Shown: positions 43,437-51,523 of the stretch, piece by piece
Numbering within the stretch: the first letter of the stretch is position 1
Layout: every line of letters begins with the position of its first letter
From: Methylobacterium bullatum
Lineage (GTDB): Bacteria; Pseudomonadota; Alphaproteobacteria; Rhizobiales; Beijerinckiaceae
NCBI GenBank assembly: GCA_902712845.1
Contig: LR743504.1
Coordinates: 3,384,001 to 3,448,000 of the forward strand
Reading direction: 5' to 3'
Length of the DNA stretch: 64,000 bases
The notes under the pieces: generated by a model
Told to the model about the DNA's origin: nothing
The model's database searches: none
Seen by the model: the letters and a program-made list of their open reading frames with translations, nothing else
Program-made: the position numbers and the translations under genes

Positions 43437-44078
43437 ATGCGCCCGACACGTATCATTCGAGACGAATGGGAGGTCGAGCAACGCTTGGCCGAACTCGGCA
43501 CCAACAAGGCCGAGATGATTGAGATCGCGAGGAAAGCATCGGCGGCACGCGCTGATTCCACCGAGGACGACCCTCGGTCGGGCGGAGGGTTGCTCTCCTG
43601 GATTTATGGCACGCGCGCGCTTCGGAAAACATTCCGCCCAAAGGGTTGGAAGCGTAACAGTGCCGACAATATCCCCTCCGTCGTAAATAGGGAAACGGGG
43701 ATCAAATTCATTTTCCAGAACGCGGATAGCGCTGCGGATGCTTTGCGCGATCCAAAAGCTATCTCCGACAAGAAAAAGGCTTCCGAGCGTCTAGTTGCCG
43801 CTGCGCAAATGTCGTTTGATTTTCCGGAAGCTGAGCGTGAAGACGAAGAGTTTATTGATATCCCATCAACAGCGTTCTATTATTTTGTAGCTATGACCGA
43901 TAACGGAGATCTAATTTCAGAGCTGTCATCTCCCCGTGCGATTGAAGGAGGGCAATTCAACGGATTTCATGAGCGTATCTTCATTATCAATCCCGGCGAT
44001 GTGGAGCGTATTGATGTTATGGACGACGCCGACGACGATCAGCTTCCAGATTTCGATGTGATAGTTACAAGCAAATAA
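43437..44078 (+). CDS. Partner protein of the ImmA/IrrE-HTH gene, unknown family
   Basis: 213 residues. The N-terminal half is basic and helical (DEWEVEQRLAELGTNKAEMIEIARK; LLSWIYGTRALRKTFRPKGW); the C-terminal half is acidic and strand-rich (ERIFIINPGDVERIDV, ending DDADDDQLPDFDVI). It is separated by one base from the ImmA/IrrE gene, an arrangement typical of toxin-antitoxin or of stress-regulator pairs, with the palindrome just upstream. It is a plausible toxin or substrate of the ImmA protease (inference). Confidence 0.7.
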   Translation: MRPTRIIRDEWEVEQRLAELGTNKAEMIEIARKASAARADSTEDDPRSGGGLLSWIYGTRALRKTFRPKGWKRNSADNIPSVVNRETGIKFIFQNADSAADALRDPKAISDKKKASERLVAAAQMSFDFPEAEREDEEFIDIPSTAFYYFVAMTDNGDLISELSSPRAIEGGQFNGFHERIFIINPGDVERIDVMDDADDDQLPDFDVIVTSK

Positions 44079-44079
44079 A

Positions 44080-45168
44080 ATGTTCAACCCATCGAGAATG
44101 ATTATCGCTAGACATCGCCGTGGCATGCCTAGCAAAAAGCTAGCGGAGATGGTCGGCCTGACAGCCGTCCATGTTTCTCGGCTAGAGAATGGCTATCATG
44201 ATCCCGAGGACCAAACGGTAGCTGCTATCGCTAAGGCGCTGGGCTTCCCGGTGGAGTTTTTCCATGGCGACGACATCGACCCCGTTACCAAGGAAGGCGT
44301 GAGCTTCCGCAGCTTGACCGCGATGAAGGCGGGCGAGCGGGATGCGGCGATTGCCGCCGGTCACATCGCATACCTTTTGGCCGACTGGACCGCCGCACGT
44401 TACAATCTGCCTACTCCCGATCTGATTGAGGCCTCGCAAGAGCGCGATCCTGCACGATCCGCAAGGTGGCTCCGACAGCATTGGGGGCTCGGTGAGCAGC
44501 CAATCAAGCACATGATTAAGCTGCTGGAAGCCAAGGGAATCCGCGTGTTTTCGCTTGCCGAGAATACGGCGACGCTGGACGCCTTTTCCTGCTGGCGAGG
44601 CGATACGCCGTATATCTTCCTGAACACAGCTAAGTCGGCAGAGCGTAGCCGTTTCGACGCCGCCCATGAGCTAGGCCATCTCGTCATGCACAAGCATGGC
44701 GGTCCACAGCAGGGGAAGTCGGCAGAGCACGAAGCCCAATTATTCGCGGCATCATTTCTGATGCCGCAATCGGACATTGAGGCGAAGATTCCGCGCGCGC
44801 TTACGCTTGACCAAATCGTCATAGCAAAGCGTCGATGGGGCGTATCTGCAGCCGCATTGGCTTACCGCCTCAACAAGCTCGGCATCCTATCGGACTGGCT
44901 CTATCGCGGCATGGTCATTGAGATGGGCCGCCGGGAGTACCGAACGAACGAGCCGAACGAGATGGAGCGCGAGGAATCTGTCGTTTGGCAAAAGGTGTTC
45001 AGCGATCTTTGGTCGAAAAAAATCACCAAGGATACGATTGCCGGCGAGCTTCACGTTCCAATCGCCGAGATCGAAAACCTCATCTTCGGGTTGGTCATCA
45101 GGAAAGGCGTCAATCCTGAGCAGCGGAAGGAAGGTGGCCCGCCCCCCGGTCTAAAGCTGGTTGGCTAG
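44080..45168 (+). CDS. HTH regulator fused to an ImmA/IrrE metalloprotease
   Basis: 362 residues. An XRE-type HTH fills residues 7-62 (KKLAEMVGLTAVHVSRLENG), and the ImmA/IrrE domain carries the zinc motif HELGH (196-200) in FDAAHELGHLVMH with the later acidic ligand in AEHEAQLFAASFLMP. Such proteins cleave or control repressors in mobile elements and stress responses, and act as antitoxins in some pairs. It probably binds the palindrome at 43381-43426 and controls its own operon. The following transcription terminator is split by an IS630 element. Confidence 0.9.
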   Translation: MFNPSRMIIARHRRGMPSKKLAEMVGLTAVHVSRLENGYHDPEDQTVAAIAKALGFPVEFFHGDDIDPVTKEGVSFRSLTAMKAGERDAAIAAGHIAYLLADWTAARYNLPTPDLIEASQERDPARSARWLRQHWGLGEQPIKHMIKLLEAKGIRVFSLAENTATLDAFSCWRGDTPYIFLNTAKSAERSRFDAAHELGHLVMHKHGGPQQGKSAEHEAQLFAASFLMPQSDIEAKIPRALTLDQIVIAKRRWGVSAAALAYRLNKLGILSDWLYRGMVIEMGRREYRTNEPNEMEREESVVWQKVFSDLWSKKITKDTIAGELHVPIAEIENLIFGLVIRKGVNPEQRKEGGPPPGLKLVG

Positions 45169-45182
45169 GCGGAAAAAGATTT

Positions 45183-45209
45183 GGGCCTAGCGCGGGATAA
45201 CCTGCGCTA
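45183..45209 (+). terminator. Hairpin behind the ImmA/HTH gene, split by IS630
   Basis: The left arm GGGCCTAGCGC (45183-45193) pairs with GCGCTA (45204-45209) continued by GGCCC (46349-46353) on the far side of the IS630 element. With the element removed this is a perfect 11-bp stem with a 10-base loop, 14 bp behind the stop codon. The insertion at TA cut the right arm, so the terminator is now broken. No clear T-run follows, so it may be a weak terminator. Confidence 0.7.
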
Positions 45210-46346
45210 GTGCACTGACGCGGTCAGAGGATTCATGAGGTGGGTGATGCATGCGAGTCTGGGCAATGGCTCAGACCGTCTGCATGCTCCTCGACGCCGC
45301 CACCAAGTCAGCGCTTGCCGCGATCGCCGGCGATCGATCCCGCCCCCTCAAGCACATCCTGCGGGCGCGTATCATCCTGCTCTCAGCCGAGCGCTTGAAC
45401 GTGCAGGAGGTGGCTCGGCAGGCCGGCGTCAGTCGGCCCGCTGTCTGGCGCTGGCAGCAACGCTTTACCGAGGAGGATGTCGAGGGCCTGCTGCACGACA
45501 AGACCCGCCCGCCCGGCACCCCACCGCATTCCACGCGAACGGTGGCGCAGGTGCTGGCGCTGACCTGTTCGGAGCCGCCCGACACGGTCACCCACTGGAC
45601 CGGGCGCGCCGTCGCCGCGCGGATTGGGATCTCACTGCGCTCCGTGCAACGGATCTGGCAGGAGCATCGCTTGCAACCGCATCGGATCCGCACGTTCAAG
45701 CGCTCGCATGATCCGGCTTTTGCCGAGAAGGTCGAGGATGTCGTGGGCCTCTATATGGACCCGCCCGCCCACGCCGTGGTGCTGTCCATCGACGAGAAGA
45801 GCCAGATCCAGGCGTTGGAGCGCACCCGCCCCGACCAGCCCCTCGGTCCAGGCCACCCAGCCGCTCAGACCCACGACTATACTCGGCACGGCACCACGAC
45901 CCTGTTCGCGGCCCTCAACGTCCTGGACGGCACCGTGCTCGGCCGCTGCATGCAGCGTCATCGCCACGGCGAGTTCATCCGCTTCCTCAACGCCGTCGAG
46001 ACCGCCGTGCCGGCCGGTAAGCTCGTCCACGTCATCCTGGACAACTATGGCAGCCACAAACACCCGCGAGTCCGCGCCTGGCTTGCCCGCCATCCGCGCT
46101 GGAGCTTCCACTTCACGCCGACCTCGGCCTCATGGCTCAACGCCGTCGAGGGCTTCTTCTCTGCCCTGACCCGTCGTCGTCTACAGCGGGGCACCTTCAC
46201 CGGCGTCGTCGACCTGCAGGTCGCCATCAATCGCTACATCGCCGAGCACAACCGTAGCCCAAGGCCCTTCATCTGGACCAAACCCGCCTCTGCAATCTTC
46301 GACGCCCTCAGCCGAGCCCCTGAACCATCCGTCTGAGTCAGTGCAC
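45210..46346 (+). mobile_element. IS630-family element nested in the IS1595 transposon
   Basis: 1137 bp flanked by TA duplications (45208-45209, 46347-46348) with ends GTGCACTGAC and its complement GTCAGTGCAC. It carries one full-length, uninterrupted transposase, so it may be active. It is a different IS630 lineage from those at 28242 and 39424. Confidence 0.92.
45251..46336 (+). CDS. IS630-family transposase (single frame)
   Basis: 361 residues. The N-terminus has the HTH region (LNVQEVARQAGVSRPAVWRW), and the DDE core shows VVLSIDEKSQIQALERTRP, LVHVILDNYGSHKHPRV and TSASWLNAVEGFFSALTRR. All three acidic residues are present. The ATG at 45266 is a second start candidate. The gene fills the element. 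Confidence 0.92.
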   Translation: MRVWAMAQTVCMLLDAATKSALAAIAGDRSRPLKHILRARIILLSAERLNVQEVARQAGVSRPAVWRWQQRFTEEDVEGLLHDKTRPPGTPPHSTRTVAQVLALTCSEPPDTVTHWTGRAVAARIGISLRSVQRIWQEHRLQPHRIRTFKRSHDPAFAEKVEDVVGLYMDPPAHAVVLSIDEKSQIQALERTRPDQPLGPGHPAAQTHDYTRHGTTTLFAALNVLDGTVLGRCMQRHRHGEFIRFLNAVETAVPAGKLVHVILDNYGSHKHPRVRAWLARHPRWSFHFTPTSASWLNAVEGFFSALTRRRLQRGTFTGVVDLQVAINRYIAEHNRSPRPFIWTKPASAIFDALSRAPEPSV

Positions 46347-46400
46347 TAGGCCCATCAGAGACAAGAGTTTGGGCCGGGTCTGGCGACGGGTGCACCCCTA

Positions 46401-46443
46401 TCCACGGAAGCTCCCGAGGGTCCAATCCCCTCCCGGTCCACCA
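46401..46443 (+). other. tRNA 3'-end-like sequence
   Basis: The sequence GAGGGTCCAATCCCCTC forms a 5-bp stem with a 7-base loop, like a T-arm, and is followed by CCGGTCCACCA, like an acceptor end with CCA. The loop is not canonical (TCCAATC rather than TTCRANY) and no 5' half (GGACCGG) is found nearby. It may be a relic of an integration site or of a tRNA/tmRNA gene carried in the transposon. Weak. Confidence 0.25.
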
Positions 46444-46499
46444 TTATTATTTGAGTTCAAGCCTTAGAGTAACCGCAGAAGGGGCGGTTGAAGGTTTCG

Positions 46500-47078
46500 C
46501 TAAGCACGATGATGCACCCGCTTTATGATGCGGTCAAATTCTCTCTTTGATCCTGATGGGTCCAGCACTTCCTGAACATTGCCGGCAAAGGCCCTTTTTG
46601 CGGTAACAAGATCTACCCTCAACCCGACATTATTTGCTTTCGATGCATAATCCATTTTGTTCAATAAACGATAGGCCTCTACAAGCGCATCAAGAATTTC
46701 ATGCCTGTAACCCTTAAAGCCAATATCTTTATCCCTGCCGTAATCTTCGACCCCATTGTTAGGAAGAAAAAATCTTCCTTTATCAATCAAGCTCGATATA
46801 GAAATTCGCAGTCTATGCAGACGATCAAAAAATGGCTCCCCAATTACTTTATTGGGGTCTAAATCACACAAATGTACGGCCTCGCTTAGATCATCAATGG
46901 CCTTGTCTGCCCATTTCCTAAAACTGTCAAAATACTTTATCTGTAGATCGATCCGCTCTCGCCGGTCTTTGTACCGGGTATACAAATATGCAGCCAGGGC
47001 TGCACTCAATGCAATCACAGCCGATGCCAGCGATAGCAAGACTTTATTAGTTTCTATATTGTATATATCAATATTCAT
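46500..47078 (-). CDS. Membrane-anchored protein of unknown function (transposon passenger)
   Basis: 192 residues from the ATG at 47078, which has GGAGAG upstream; an ATG four codons earlier is the alternative. One transmembrane helix (about 9-32, LLSLASAVIALSAALAAYLY) is followed by a long, charged, mostly helical cytoplasmic part (KDRRERIDLQIKYFDSFRKW). The gene is AT-rich (about 40 percent GC by eye), unlike the chromosome, indicating foreign origin. No family is recognised. Confidence 0.65.
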   Translation of the reverse strand: MNIDIYNIETNKVLLSLASAVIALSAALAAYLYTRYKDRRERIDLQIKYFDSFRKWADKAIDDLSEAVHLCDLDPNKVIGEPFFDRLHRLRISISSLIDKGRFFLPNNGVEDYGRDKDIGFKGYRHEILDALVEAYRLLNKMDYASKANNVGLRVDLVTAKRAFAGNVQEVLDPSGSKREFDRIIKRVHHRA

Positions 47079-47129
47079 AAATCTCTCCATGGAGAATAAA
47101 TAAGGGATATAATATAGATATAGTTATAA

Positions 47130-47366
47130 TTAATCTTTGTCCGTTCTTGGCGTAAAGGAAATGCCTGATGTCTCGTCGTCGTTCACAAACGCGATCCCTT
47201 GAGCTTCAAGAGCAGCTTTCATGGCTGCAAGAGTGGTCGGAATCGGTGTCCGCCGCCCCTTCTCATAGTCGCGCACGGTGGACAGGGAAACGGAAGCGGC
47301 CGAAGCCAACTCCTGCTGCCCCCAATCCAGCCATCCTCGGGCGGCTCTGCTCTGCTCTGGCGTCAT
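47130..47366 (-). CDS. Small XRE-type repressor
   Basis: 78 residues from the ATG at 47366 (MTPEQSRAARGWLDWGQQEL), the standard start of this compact family; an in-frame extension to 47426 is less likely. HTH at about residues 14-45 (QELASAASVSLSTVRDYEKG). It is divergent from the transposase, and two dyads CCAACG-N5-CGTTG(G/A) lie between them, with a third before the 50175-50600 gene. It is therefore the probable repressor of the transposase and that gene. Confidence 0.85.
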   Translation of the reverse strand: MTPEQSRAARGWLDWGQQELASAASVSLSTVRDYEKGRRTPIPTTLAAMKAALEAQGIAFVNDDETSGISFTPRTDKD

Positions 47367-47403
47367 CCTCGCAAAATACGGATGAACGTGTAATAGGTCA
47401 ACG

Positions 47404-47467
47404 CCAACGAATTTCGTTGACGCCAATCATGTCAGTGGTTATCACTAGGGCCAACGTAAAACGTTGG
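47404..47467. promoter_or_regulatory. Two dyad operators in the repressor/transposase divergent region
   Basis: Site 1 is CCAACG-AATTT-CGTTGA (47404-47420); site 2 is CCAACG-TAAAA-CGTTGG (47451-47467), ending five bases before the transposase ATG. Identical half-sites and spacer length recur at 50626-50642. The placement suits repression of the transposase and autoregulation by the small XRE protein. Confidence 0.72.
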
Positions 47468-47471
47468 TCTC

Positions 47472-48437
47472 ATGTCGCAGCATTTCCTCCTCTCCCGCGC
47501 CGCCCGCACGCTCTCCCTGAGCAAGGTCGCGCGCATGAGCGACCAAGAGGCTTTCGAGACCTTCCGTATGGTCCGTTGGGCCAATACGGGCGGCGATCCG
47601 GTTTGCCCGCGTTGCGGCTGCCTCACGCATAGCTTCCTGACAACCCGCAGGCTCTGGAAGTGCCAAGCCTGCAAGCATCAGTTCAGCGTCACCAGCGGCA
47701 GCATCTTCGCCTCGCGCAAGATGGCCCTCCGCGACATTCTGATGGCCGTGGCGATCTTCGTGAACGGCGCCAAGGGCCATAGCGCCTTGCAGCTCTCCCG
47801 CGATCTTGATTGCCAGTACAAGACGGCCTTCGTTCTCACGCACAAGCTGCGCGAGGCGATCTCAGCCGAGGTTGCCACCCATACCGCTTCGGGCGTGGTC
47901 GAAGTCGATGGTGCCTATTTCGGCGGTCACATTCGCCCTGAGAACCGTAAAGAAGACCGGATCGATCGTCGTAAGGCCGAGCATCAGACCGGCAAGCGCA
48001 GCGTCGTCGTGGTGGCCCGCGAGCGCGGCGGTCGCACCCTCTCGTTCGTGTCCAAGACCGAAGAGGCGTCCGTCTCCGTGATCGCTAGCCGCATCGCGCT
48101 CGGCTCCACCGTTCATGCCGACGAAGCGGCTGGTTGGGATAAGCTTCACGCCCGCTTCCTGACTAAGCGCATTAATCACAGCGAGAGCTACAGCGACGGC
48201 GAAGCTTGCACCAATCAGGCTGAGTCGTTCTTCTCACGCCTTCGCCGTGCTGAGATGGGCGTTCATCACCGCATCAGCGGCACTTACCTCGGTGCCTATG
48301 CTGGCGAGATGGCTTGGCGCGAGGACCACCGGCGCATCAGCAACGGTGCGCAGTACCTCATGGCGACGAACGCCGCGCTCACGCACCCGGTGTCGCGTCA
48401 ATGGATAGGATACTGGCAGCGGTCGGCAAACGGTTGA
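47472..48437 (+). CDS. IS1595-family (ISXO2-like) transposase
   Basis: 321 residues. The N-terminus (MSQHFLLSRAARTLSLSKV) is typical of the family; a zinc ribbon follows (CPRCGC ... WKCQACKHQFS). The catalytic core has VVEVDGAYFGG, TVHADEAAGW and NQAESFFSRLRRAE, the D-D-N/E pattern of IS1595/ISXO2. It is full length and uninterrupted. It accounts for the 8-bp duplications at the transposon ends. The ATG overlaps no other gene, and the operator lies directly upstream. Confidence 0.93.
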   Translation: MSQHFLLSRAARTLSLSKVARMSDQEAFETFRMVRWANTGGDPVCPRCGCLTHSFLTTRRLWKCQACKHQFSVTSGSIFASRKMALRDILMAVAIFVNGAKGHSALQLSRDLDCQYKTAFVLTHKLREAISAEVATHTASGVVEVDGAYFGGHIRPENRKEDRIDRRKAEHQTGKRSVVVVARERGGRTLSFVSKTEEASVSVIASRIALGSTVHADEAAGWDKLHARFLTKRINHSESYSDGEACTNQAESFFSRLRRAEMGVHHRISGTYLGAYAGEMAWREDHRRISNGAQYLMATNAALTHPVSRQWIGYWQRSANG

Positions 48438-48512
48438 AAATGCATTTTCATGCTAGCTGAGCGGGAGATCCTCGGCTAGCAATCGCTACCTCTATAGCGA
48501 TCCGGCGAGCAA

Positions 48513-49682
48513 ATGATCACCGTAGACTTAAATACCAAAATCGTTTTGCCGCACAATCGCGTTTGGCGAATGTTTCCAGGTTATGGATATAAATTTCTTA
48601 GTTCTTACTTCAGTCAAAACTCTGCCTTTCTAGACATACCTGGCTTCGATATGCCGGAAGGGTCGCTGGAAGAGGACGATGAGTTTCTAAAGAGGATAGC
48701 AGCTTCTGAAAATATCATTCATCAAAAGAGATCTTTAGGAGCCGATGTCGATGTTGATATGGATTGGACGCAATTAAAGCCCGCGTATAACACACAGGGG
48801 CGCGGAATTCTTAAAAGGTCTATGATAAATTTCTATGAAGAAGCTAGGCTGGGCGATATAATCGTCGTTCCCAGCCCGGTTGATCTTGGGGAAATCTATG
48901 TTGGCACCCTCACCGACAGAAGGTATTCAGGCAGAATTTCCAACTTCCCGAGGGAGTATGGCGAAGTACCGATGCCGGCTCGGCGCGTCAGTTGGCTACA
49001 AACTATAAAAGAGAATAAAGTTTCGCCAGCCCTGTCATCATCACTGAGGCACCAAAATCCATTCAATTTGCTTGAGAAAAGCTTATACAACGAAGTTTTT
49101 GCGATAGCATATTCGAGCTATGTTTATGGGGAAGAGAGAGGCTCTATAATATACAACACTTTGAGTGATTATATCGATAAAGATGCAGCTTTTCTGGGTC
49201 TCATTTCTCAAGTTTCGGCGGCCATTTGTCATATGGTTGACGAGGGCTCCAATGAGCGAAAATTAAGTCTTATCAATACAATTCTTGACCAGCAGCCGAT
49301 GGAATATTATTGCTCGCAGTCGGTTGACATCCATTCTCCTGGGCTAAACAGATTTCTTAGTTCTAAAAACACGCCAATAATGATTATTTCTCTCATCGGT
49401 CTTTTGGCGTTCCTGGGCAACAATAGCAGTGAAAAAAACCTCAAGCGCGACATTCAAAATGTCACCGTCACAAACACGATCTCAGGCCCCGAAGACGGAT
49501 GCTCAGTTCCCGTTGATAAGGGGACAAAAATGTTTCTTGATACCACCCCTATAGACGAAATTTGGAGATTGTGTAAACTCGCGCGCGAAGCGCGTGAGCG
49601 GGCTGGTGTGCAGTCGGGGGTTACCGTGACTGCGCCGAATAAACCATCGCTTGAGCCGCCGAAAAAAGTTAGGCCACGATGA
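48513..49682 (+). CDS. Possible sensor protein with a PUA-like GDIIVVPS domain and a membrane helix
   Basis: 389 residues. Residues about 95-170 contain ARLGDIIVVPSPVDLGEIYV and RRVSWLQTIKENKVSPALSS, a pattern known from the small N-terminal domains of Mrr/restriction-like and other defence proteins (G-D-x-V-V-x-P ... R-x-V-x-W ... LS). Near residue 295 is one transmembrane helix (TPIMIISLIGLLAFLG), and the end is proline/lysine-rich. The gene is AT-rich. Its stop overlaps the next ATG (ATGA). Together they look like a two-gene defence-type passenger, with sensing and membrane effector parts (inference). Confidence 0.6.
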   Translation: MITVDLNTKIVLPHNRVWRMFPGYGYKFLSSYFSQNSAFLDIPGFDMPEGSLEEDDEFLKRIAASENIIHQKRSLGADVDVDMDWTQLKPAYNTQGRGILKRSMINFYEEARLGDIIVVPSPVDLGEIYVGTLTDRRYSGRISNFPREYGEVPMPARRVSWLQTIKENKVSPALSSSLRHQNPFNLLEKSLYNEVFAIAYSSYVYGEERGSIIYNTLSDYIDKDAAFLGLISQVSAAICHMVDEGSNERKLSLINTILDQQPMEYYCSQSVDIHSPGLNRFLSSKNTPIMIISLIGLLAFLGNNSSEKNLKRDIQNVTVTNTISGPEDGCSVPVDKGTKMFLDTTPIDEIWRLCKLAREARERAGVQSGVTVTAPNKPSLEPPKKVRPR

Positions 49683-50152
49683 ATAAGTGGATTGAAATTC
49701 TAGGAGTGCCATCACTCATAAGCGCCCTGGTCGGCGGCTTGATGGGATACGTTTCCGCGAACCAAGTGGATCAGGCATCGAAGCTTCGTTCTGCCAAGCT
49801 CGACCAAATTGTGAGATTTACAGCGAGCAACGACAGCCTGACTTCTGGGGTTTCTGGCTACATCACTGCTATGGCGCAGGGAAAGGATTTGTTGCCGGCA
49901 CAGTCTCAGCTCAAAACTGAGCTAAGCAAGCAGATAAATGAGAGTGAAAACCTAAAAATCTATTTTGGAAATCGAGGCACAGAAGACGATATTGAACTTT
50001 ATCAACAAAACTTATCCAATTTTATATTAGAAACCAAGGAAGCTGTCGATCCAACAAAAATGGTAAAATGGGTTGGTAGCTTTGATAAAGTTTTGGTTTC
50101 AAGGAAAGTCCTAACCTCAAGCCTAGCTAAATCGGTGGGCATTGGCCTTTGA
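49679..50152 (+). CDS. Membrane-anchored helical protein, partner of the preceding gene
   Basis: 157 residues. One N-terminal transmembrane helix (about 8-25, GVPSLISALVGGLMGYVSA), then a helical, coiled-coil-prone body (AKLDQIVRFTASNDSLTSG, ELSKQINESENLKIYFGNR). No family is recognised. The ATG lies inside the preceding stop, so the two proteins are made together and probably interact. Confidence 0.6.
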   Translation: MNKWIEILGVPSLISALVGGLMGYVSANQVDQASKLRSAKLDQIVRFTASNDSLTSGVSGYITAMAQGKDLLPAQSQLKTELSKQINESENLKIYFGNRGTEDDIELYQQNLSNFILETKEAVDPTKMVKWVGSFDKVLVSRKVLTSSLAKSVGIGL

Positions 50153-50174
50153 CCTTTGCTGGCTCAATTCATAG

Positions 50175-50600
50175 TTATAATAATCTCCAAACTTGACCTG
50201 CGCCCGCCCGTTCAGCTTCTACAATTTTTCCAGATCGCATTTTCCTAAGCGCACAGCCCACTCGGCGCGTTACATCAGTCAGTAAACGCCGGTCGCGATG
50301 GTCCTTTCCTTCGCACTGGCAGACGAGACAAGCCAGTTGCCGTGACGTGAGAGGGCCATCAGCCTTGCGCAACTCCGCGATCAGATACTCACGCAGTTCG
50401 TTCCGATAGAAAAGGACAATTCGCGCCTGTCGCGGGGTGTTGCCCACAAGCTCCCCACGATACCCGCAAGAGTCCAGAACCCTAACCAGAGCCTCTATAT
50501 CATTGGAGACAATCGCCATGCGCTCGCGCAGTTCGGCGTTCTCTCGGCTCAGTTCCTCGCGCTTGGCGAGCAATCCGTTGATAAGGGTCTGATCGTTCAT
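50175..50600 (-). CDS. Coiled-coil/winged-helix-like protein (transposon passenger)
   Basis: 141 residues. The N-terminus is a coiled coil (LLAKREELSRENAELRERM); the C-terminal half looks like a winged helix (REYLIAELRKADGPLTSRQL, RRVGCALRKMRSGKIVEAER). It could be a DNA-binding protein assisting transposition or regulation. The dyad operator at 50626-50642 is 26 bp upstream of its start, so it is probably controlled by the XRE repressor. It is the last gene before the right end. Confidence 0.6.
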   Translation of the reverse strand: MNDQTLINGLLAKREELSRENAELRERMAIVSNDIEALVRVLDSCGYRGELVGNTPRQARIVLFYRNELREYLIAELRKADGPLTSRQLACLVCQCEGKDHRDRRLLTDVTRRVGCALRKMRSGKIVEAERAGAGQVWRLL

Positions 50601-50625
50601 CCCCTCATTCTATCCCGAACCATCA

Positions 50626-50642
50626 CCAACGATAAGCGTTGG
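50626..50642. promoter_or_regulatory. Third CCAACG-N5-CGTTGG dyad
   Basis: CCAACG-ATAAG-CGTTGG, with the same half-sites and spacing as the two sites between the repressor and transposase genes. It lies upstream of the 50175-50600 gene and 27 bp inside the right end of the transposon. Confidence 0.7.
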
Positions 50643-50677
50643 CCTAGGTGAGCTTGCTACCTAATACCGCACTTTCG

Positions 50678-51523
50678 CGCTGCCGGCGCCCTGCAAGCCG
50701 GCCAGCAGAGTCGTCTGGAACGTGGCCGCCACTGCCGCGGTCGCACTGGGTATCGATCCAGACGCTCGCAACTTCTTAACCTTCGCCACCGGCATCTCGT
50801 CCTCTCAGGAAGGGATTCGAAGCAACGTTCCGCCTGCTGACATGACGATCGAGCGTGAACTGAAAAAGATGGCATTGAATGTCGCGATGGGTCGGTCAAT
50901 CGGCAGCGTACATCGGCGGACTGACAACACGCGCAGCTTGATTTGGGCGAAGCCATGGCGGCGCATGTGTTGGTCAAAATCTCGACAGCTTTGATCGAGG
51001 TACCTGTGTTTAAGTTCCACACTTTTGCTAGAAAAGAGAATCGTCAGCCGCGCATCATCGAGATCGCTGGAGGCAAGGTGAAGGTCGATGGTATGGGATA
51101 TGTTCTGACCGTCAAAAACGGAGAAAAAACGGTATCAAGTCTCAGCAATCTTCTCGATCCCCCACGCAATTCCTTGCACATTGAGTCGATTCGTAAAATC
51201 AGCGTGCAGACGTGTGACGTGCGACCCAAGTCCTGGTTCGCTCACTGTGCCTAAAAATCGTTGAAACCGAAAATGAATCGCCTGACGCGATTTGGGAGCC
51301 CTTTGTGCCATGTTCTGAACTGCGCGAATCGTCGAGCCCGCTCCATTCGGTTCCCCACCTCTAAACACAAGGTTCCCGAAAGCGGCCGCTTCAACCTCTG
51401 CCAACTTTCGAGACACTACCTCATGCTGCACGCCCCTGCGCTGAACCGGCGTGGCCCGCTTCGGCGCCCTCGTCCCCGGAATGTGGCGTCCCCACGCCAC
51501 ATCGCGATCAATGGCGCATCGCC
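50678..51523. other. Region right of the transposon without a convincing gene
   Basis: From 50678 the plus strand reads LPAPCKPASRVVWNVAATAA and VALGIDPDARNFLTFATGIS, which looks coding, but the frame soon loses protein character and joins only to a stop-containing frame on the other side of the transposon (TAG at 43038). A 103-residue frame at 50943-51254 (KISTALIEVPVFKFHTFARK) has no family resemblance. These are probably remnants of genes that decayed. Nothing else is supported. Confidence 0.4.

Larger units (their letters stand above)
43060..50669. mobile_element. 7.6-kb IS1595-family transposon with passenger genes
   Basis: The ends are a perfect 23-bp inverted repeat (starting CGGTATTAGGTAG inward from both sides). 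It is flanked by the 8-bp direct repeat CACTTTCG (43052-43059, 50670-50677), the duplication length of IS1595. The transposase (47472-48437) is of this family. Passengers: a small gene, a regulated ImmA/IrrE-HTH pair, a later IS630 insertion, a membrane protein, a small HTH repressor, a two-gene sensor/membrane cassette, and a winged-helix-like gene. IS1595 elements with passengers are known, but this cargo has not been seen by me. Confidence 0.92.

Noticed and set aside
46401..46443. Complete tRNA gene
   Set aside because: Only a T-arm/acceptor-like 3' part is present, with a non-canonical loop and no 5' half; listed only as a weak remnant.
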